Below, one piece after another: positions 6,577 to 9,375 of a stretch of 9,375 bases of DNA. Within the stretch, counting starts at the first letter, position 1; each line of letters starts with the position of its first letter. The notes beneath the pieces were generated by a model, which was not told the DNA's origin, ran no database searches, and was given only the letters and a program-made list of their open reading frames with translations. The stretch comes from CAZOWL01 sp964583605 (GTDB lineage: Bacteria; Pseudomonadota; Gammaproteobacteria; Chromatiales; Chromatiaceae), in NCBI GenBank assembly GCA_964583605.1, contig CAZOWL010000129.1, positions 1 to 9,375 on the forward strand, given 5' to 3'. Position numbers and translations under genes: made by a program.

Positions 6577-8358
6577 ATGGCGATACGCAAGTTGCGAGAT
6601 ACACTGGCCAAGCGGTGTGTCGCGGGCTGCGCGGCGTGGGCTGTCGCGGCTGGGCTCATGCTGTTTGGTCTTGCGAGTCATGCCGCCAAGGTACCGGTAG
6701 GCACGCTCGGGGCCGTGTCGACCGCGGCGCCGGCAGCGACGGGGGCCGGTCTCGAGATCCTCGCGGCAGGTGGCAACGCGGCCGATGCTGCCGTGGCCGC
6801 GGCGCTGGCCTTGGCCGTTGTCCATCCTCAAGCGGGTAATCTAGGGGGCGGTGGCTTTGCCGTAGTGCGATTCGGTGAGCGTGTGACGGCGCTCGATTTT
6901 CGCGAGACGGCTCCGGCCGCGGCGTCGCGGGATATGTATCTCGACGAGCGCGGGAAGGCGCGGCCGCGAGCGTCGCTGGTGGGGCCTTTGGCGGCCGGCG
7001 TGCCGGGCTCGCCGAGGGGCTTGCATGCGCTGCACCGTGAGCTCGGTGATCTGCCGTGGGCCGAGGTGGTGGCGCCGGCCATTCGGCTGGCGCGGGACGG
7101 CTTCATCGTCCGGCCACGCCTGGCCGAGGATCTCCGCGAACGCTCAGGTCTGCTGAAACGATTTCCGGAATCGGCAAAGGTCTGGCTTCCGGACGGTCGT
7201 CCGTTCGAACCGGGTACACGGATCCAGCTGCCCGAGCTGGCGGCCACGCTCGAGGCCTATGCCGTCCGCGGTCCTCGAGCGATCACGACAGGGCCGGTCG
7301 CCGACGCAGTCGAGCGCGCCGTGCTGCGGCGCGGCGGTGTGCTGCGGGTGAGCGATCTGGCCGGCTACCGGCCGGTGTGGCGCGAGCCCGTGCGCTTCTC
7401 GGCGTTTGGCTGGCAGGTGGCCTCGATGCCGCTGCCGTCGTCAGGCGGCATCATCTTGGGTCAGACGCTCGGACTCCTCGAGCGTCTCGACTGGCCCGAT
7501 CATCCGCGCTCGGGGGTGGCGCGATTGCATCTGTTGGCCGAGTCCTGGCGTCGGTCGTTTGCCGATCGCGTGCTGCTTGGCGATCCTGACACGAGCGAGG
7601 TGGGTAGCGCAGAGCTGCTCGCCGGTGCCTGGCTTGATCGGCGGGCCGCGCAGATCGATCTCACGGCGGCCACACCCTCCAAAGAGGTGTCGGCCTGGTC
7701 ATCGCAAGGCATCGCGGAATCTGAGGAGACGACGCATCTGTCGGTCCTCGACGCCGAGGGCAATGCGGTGGCCCTGACAACGACGCTCAACGGCTCGTTT
7801 GGATGCGGGCTTTGGATACCAGATGCCGGCTTCTTCCTCAATAACGAAATGGACGACTTCGCGACCGCGCCGGGCCGTCCCAACCTGTATGGCTTGATAC
7901 AGGGGGAGGCCAATGCCGTCGGGCCGGGCAAGCGCATGCTCTCGTCGATGTCACCGACCCTGGCCTGGCGTGGCGATGAGATCCTTGTGCTGGGATCGCC
8001 GGGGGGCTCGACGATACCAACGGTCACGACGCAGGTCCTGCTCAGCGTCATCGTCGACGGGGACATGCTTGCCGAGGCGGTGGCCAGGCCGCGCATCCAC
8101 CATCAGTGGAGGCCCGATCGCCTCTTCATCGAGCGGGGCACCTTGGCGTCGGAGACGAGGAAGGCCCTGAAGGGGCTCGGTCACAGGTTATGGTCGTTCG
8201 ACGCGCTAGGCGAGGTAACGGCAGTGATGCGCGGCGCGGACGGGGTTTTGCAGGCGACCGACGATCCGCGGCACGCTGGCAGTGCTGCGCTCGCGACGGC
8301 GGCTCAGGAAGCTGCGGACCGCCGGTTGCCTCTGAGGAAGGTACGGGGGAGCCATTAG
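6577..8358 (+). CDS. ggt: Gamma-glutamyltransferase (gamma-glutamyltranspeptidase / glutathione hydrolase), periplasmic
   Basis: 593 residues, typical for bacterial GGT. A Sec signal peptide covers residues 1-36 (basic KLRDTLAKR, hydrophobic core, predicted cleavage after ASHA). The proenzyme cuts itself before the catalytic Thr, here Thr385 in TTHLSVLDAEGN, to give a large subunit (about 37-384) and a small subunit (385-593). Signature segments are all intact: GGNAADAAVAAALAL, GNLGGGGFAVV, LDFRETAP, PLPSSGGIILGQTLG, TTTLNGSFGCG, FLNNEMDDF, MLSSMSPTLAW and GSPGGSTIPT. The enzyme hydrolyses or transfers the gamma-glutamyl group of glutathione and related compounds in the periplasm. In Chromatiaceae, which are known to use glutathione amide, that compound is a possible natural substrate (inference). 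No lid-loop or active-site loss is evident. The gene appears monocistronic: no same-strand neighbour is closer than the HiPIP gene 365 bases downstream. Confidence 0.97.
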   Translation: MAIRKLRDTLAKRCVAGCAAWAVAAGLMLFGLASHAAKVPVGTLGAVSTAAPAATGAGLEILAAGGNAADAAVAAALALAVVHPQAGNLGGGGFAVVRFGERVTALDFRETAPAAASRDMYLDERGKARPRASLVGPLAAGVPGSPRGLHALHRELGDLPWAEVVAPAIRLARDGFIVRPRLAEDLRERSGLLKRFPESAKVWLPDGRPFEPGTRIQLPELAATLEAYAVRGPRAITTGPVADAVERAVLRRGGVLRVSDLAGYRPVWREPVRFSAFGWQVASMPLPSSGGIILGQTLGLLERLDWPDHPRSGVARLHLLAESWRRSFADRVLLGDPDTSEVGSAELLAGAWLDRRAAQIDLTAATPSKEVSAWSSQGIAESEETTHLSVLDAEGNAVALTTTLNGSFGCGLWIPDAGFFLNNEMDDFATAPGRPNLYGLIQGEANAVGPGKRMLSSMSPTLAWRGDEILVLGSPGGSTIPTVTTQVLLSVIVDGDMLAEAVARPRIHHQWRPDRLFIERGTLASETRKALKGLGHRLWSFDALGEVTAVMRGADGVLQATDDPRHAGSAALATAAQEAADRRLPLRKVRGSH

Positions 8359-8365
8359 TCGAGGC

Positions 8366-8554
8366 TCAGGTCGCTTCTCGCGCCGACCGAGATGAGCGCC
8401 GCAGCATGATGAAGTCGGTTGTGGCGAGCTCGGTCCCGTTGTTGAAGATCAGGATGCTGTCTGTCTGCGTCAGCCAAGCCTGCTCGCGCAGGATCTTTGT
8501 GGCCCGATCGAGTCGCTTGGTCGCACCAATCGTGTCCTCCGCGGGTGCGCGCAT
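8366..8554 (-). CDS. Possible small protein of 62 residues, unrecognised
   Basis: On the minus strand, ATG 8554-8552 opens a frame of 62 codons ending at TGA 8368-8366, seven bases past the end of the convergent GGT gene. The predicted protein starts MRAPAEDTIGATKRLDRATK, continues with a helix-like basic/acidic stretch and a hydrophobic segment (SILIFNNGTELATTDFIML), and ends in an Arg/Ser-rich tail. About 79 percent of codons end in G or C, in line with real genes of such a genome. Against it: no good ribosome binding site and no family I recognise. The frame stays open upstream into the antisense of the HiPIP gene, so it could be a chance opening in GC-rich DNA. Confidence 0.4.
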   Translation of the reverse strand: MRAPAEDTIGATKRLDRATKILREQAWLTQTDSILIFNNGTELATTDFIMLRRSSRSAREAT

Positions 8555-8723
8555 CGTTTCGCCCGCGCGCGCACGGAGGCGAGCGAGGTCGCGCCCGAGG
8601 TGTCTGCAGGGCGAGCTGAAGCCGCTCGCGTTTTGTGACCCCTTGGTGCACAATGCCCGCGGGCCCCGCGCGGACGCCGGGCGTCCTTGTGAAGCACCAC
8701 ACTGAGTTAAGGAGTCAACAGCC
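8555..8723 (+). promoter_or_regulatory. Upstream region of the HiPIP gene with a leader hairpin
   Basis: This 169-base stretch must hold the HiPIP promoter, but I see no convincing -35/-10 pair. It contains a perfect hairpin, GGACGC (8672-8677), loop CGG, GCGTCC (8681-8686), about 38 bases before the start codon, and a clear ribosome binding site AAGGAG (8708-8713) ten bases before ATG 8724. Together with the small uncertain gene at 8366-8554 it makes up the 365 bases between GGT and HiPIP. Confidence 0.45.
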
Positions 8724-9077
8724 ATGTCCGATAAGCCAATGAGCAAGAGCCGTCGCGACGCTGTCAAGATGATGTTGGGCGGCGTTGCCGCGATCCCCGT
8801 CGTCAACCTGATCGGCATGGGCAGCGCTCGCGCCGAGGATCTGCCCCACGTTGATCCGGCCACCGACCCGATCGCCCAGGCGCTCAAGTACGTACACGAC
8901 GCCACCGCGTCTGAGCGCGAGAGCGCCAACAAGACTGGCCTTCCGCCCGCCGAGCAGTTGTGCAGCAACTGTGCGTTCGTTCAAGCCGACAGCGGTGAAT
9001 GGCGTCCCTGCAGCCTCTTCCCGGGCAAGGCCATCCATGAGAACGGCTGGTGCACCTCTTGGACGTTGAAGGCTTAG
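8724..9077 (+). CDS. hip: High-potential iron-sulfur protein (HiPIP) precursor
   Basis: 117 residues. A twin-arginine signal (SKSRRDAVKMMLGG, R10-R11) ends at SARA (34-37), giving an 80-residue mature protein beginning EDLPHVD. Four cysteines ligate one 4Fe-4S cubane: C-S-N-C, then Cys in RPCSLFPG and Cys in NGWCTSW. The conserved Tyr of HiPIPs is in ALKYVHDA. The start MSDKPMSKSRRDAVK nearly repeats the precursor of Allochromatium vinosum HiPIP, and the mature part recalls Thiocapsa/Thiococcus proteins (both from memory). HiPIP is folded with its cluster in the cytoplasm, exported by Tat and carries electrons in the periplasm, mainly from cytochrome bc1 to the photosynthetic reaction centre cytochrome in purple sulfur bacteria. 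It is a single-gene unit with a strong ribosome binding site and an intrinsic terminator 42 bases after the stop, as expected of an abundant small protein. Confidence 0.98.
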   Translation: MSDKPMSKSRRDAVKMMLGGVAAIPVVNLIGMGSARAEDLPHVDPATDPIAQALKYVHDATASERESANKTGLPPAEQLCSNCAFVQADSGEWRPCSLFPGKAIHENGWCTSWTLKA

Positions 9078-9118
9078 GCTTAAGGCCACGTCGCATCGAG
9101 ATCAGGTAAGGAACCAAC

Positions 9119-9141
9119 AAGCGGGGCTTCGGCCCCGCTTT
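9119..9141 (+). terminator. Intrinsic terminator of the HiPIP gene
   Basis: AAGCGGGGC (9119-9127) and GCCCCGCTT (9132-9140) form a perfect 9-base stem closed by a TTCG tetraloop of the very stable C(UUCG)G type. TTTGTCGTTGT follows; the T-run is short but the stem is strong. It lies 42 bases after the HiPIP stop. Confidence 0.9.
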
Positions 9142-9182
9142 GTCGTTGTGCCCCTTACAATGAATTTCGCGAAGCACGTTCG

Positions 9183-9217
9183 CTCCCTCGCCCTCTGGGA
9201 GAGGGTTGGGGTGAGGG
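9183..9217. repeat. Common proteobacterial REP-like palindromic repeat
   Basis: The stretch beginning CTCCCTCGCCCTCTGGGAGA and ending GGTTGGGGTGAGGG is one copy of the widely dispersed 'CCCTCACCCCAACCCTCTCCC' type intergenic repeat, which I know from many proteobacterial genomes. Internal pairing is possible between CTCCC (9183-9187) and GGGAG (9198-9202), or CCCTC (9191-9195) and GAGGG (9201-9205). Its antisense translation gives the familiar spurious LTPTLSQRARER peptide. It sits just beyond the HiPIP terminator. Confidence 0.8.
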
Positions 9218-9279
9218 AACGATCAGGGGCGAGGCGACCTTTCATCATCTGGGGTGGCTCGCCTCGCCCCATGATCGTT
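9218..9279. repeat. Long inverted repeat (20/21-base arms)
   Basis: The left arm AACGATCAGGGGCGAGGCGA (9218-9237) is the reverse complement of 9259-9279 except for one extra base in the right arm; the loop is 21 bases (9238-9258). It directly abuts the REP-like repeat. No T-run follows, so it is not a typical terminator. It may be part of a composite intergenic element, a bidirectional terminator or the remnant of a small mobile repeat. Confidence 0.7.
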
Positions 9280-9375
9280 AGCCAAGGCGGTCTGGCGAGG
9301 CACGCGGACGCGATGACCGACCGCATCCATGTCTATCGGCTTGGGCTCGCGATGATCAATCGCGATAGGCGCCCA

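Noticed and set aside
6577..6684. Lipobox-like V-A-G-C at residues 15-18 of GGT
   Set aside because: The Cys is near the start of the hydrophobic core, not at its end, and a normal signal peptidase I site (ASHA) follows; a soluble periplasmic enzyme is more likely.
8641..8656. Sigma54-like TGGTGCA...TGC upstream of the HiPIP gene
   Set aside because: The spacing between the GG and GC elements is 8 bases, not the required 10, and the -12 element does not fit.
9102..9326. Minus-strand frame across the HiPIP terminator and repeats
   Set aside because: It contains the typical spurious LTPTLSQRARER translation of the REP-like repeat and runs through the terminator.
9313..9375. Possible start of a plus-strand gene (MTDRIHVYRLGLAMINR...) at the right edge
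   Set aside because: Only 21 codons are visible, the GAGG is 12 bases upstream, and no family is recognised. A minus-strand frame running from the edge to a stop at 9223 is equally open, so neither can be called.

Overview
The window is high-GC bacterial DNA that reads as a purple sulfur bacterium (Chromatiaceae). The strongest clue is a complete Tat-exported high-potential iron-sulfur protein (HiPIP) gene near the right end. Its mature N-terminus resembles HiPIPs I remember from Thiocapsa/Thiococcus-type organisms. The genus is an inference from memory, not a database result.

Layout, left to right. (1) 1-1660, minus strand: a short-chain dehydrogenase-like gene followed by the first 300 codons of a cryptochrome/(6-4) photolyase-type flavoprotein that runs off the left edge. 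(2) 1661-1898: divergent intergenic region. (3) 1899-4037, plus: a 712-residue cytoplasmic molybdopterin oxidoreductase with an N-terminal Fe-S motif and no partner subunit nearby. (4) 4083-5096, plus: a well-formed sigma70-type promoter and then a 316-residue protein. Its body looks like the ferredoxin-dependent bilin reductase (HY2/PcyA/PebA) fold and its C-terminus looks like the PCP_red domain found at the end of the BchB/ChlB subunit of dark protochlorophyllide reductase. (5) 5223-6278, minus, convergent: a conserved hypothetical protein I associate with the Sfum_1244 family. (6) 6577-8358, plus: a complete periplasmic gamma-glutamyltransferase. (7) 8366-8554, minus: a possible 62-residue small protein. 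(8) 8724-9077, plus: HiPIP, followed by a textbook intrinsic terminator. (9) 9183-9279: a common proteobacterial palindromic repeat and a separate long inverted repeat; no gene can be called confidently from there to the right edge.

The genes do not form one operon; orientation changes several times. Common themes are light and tetrapyrrole chemistry (photolyase, bilin reductase-like fusion), iron-sulfur/molybdenum redox (MopB enzyme, HiPIP) and periplasmic thiol or gamma-glutamyl metabolism (GGT).

The most novel item is the bilin-reductase-like/PCP_red fusion. By eye alignment to PcyA, the residue at the catalytic Asp105 position is His95, while the second helix Asp (Asp210) is kept. This suggests a tetrapyrrole reductase whose substrate or chemistry differs from known bilin reductases. 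A second oddity is the SDR, where the catalytic Tyr of the YxxxK motif is Ile.
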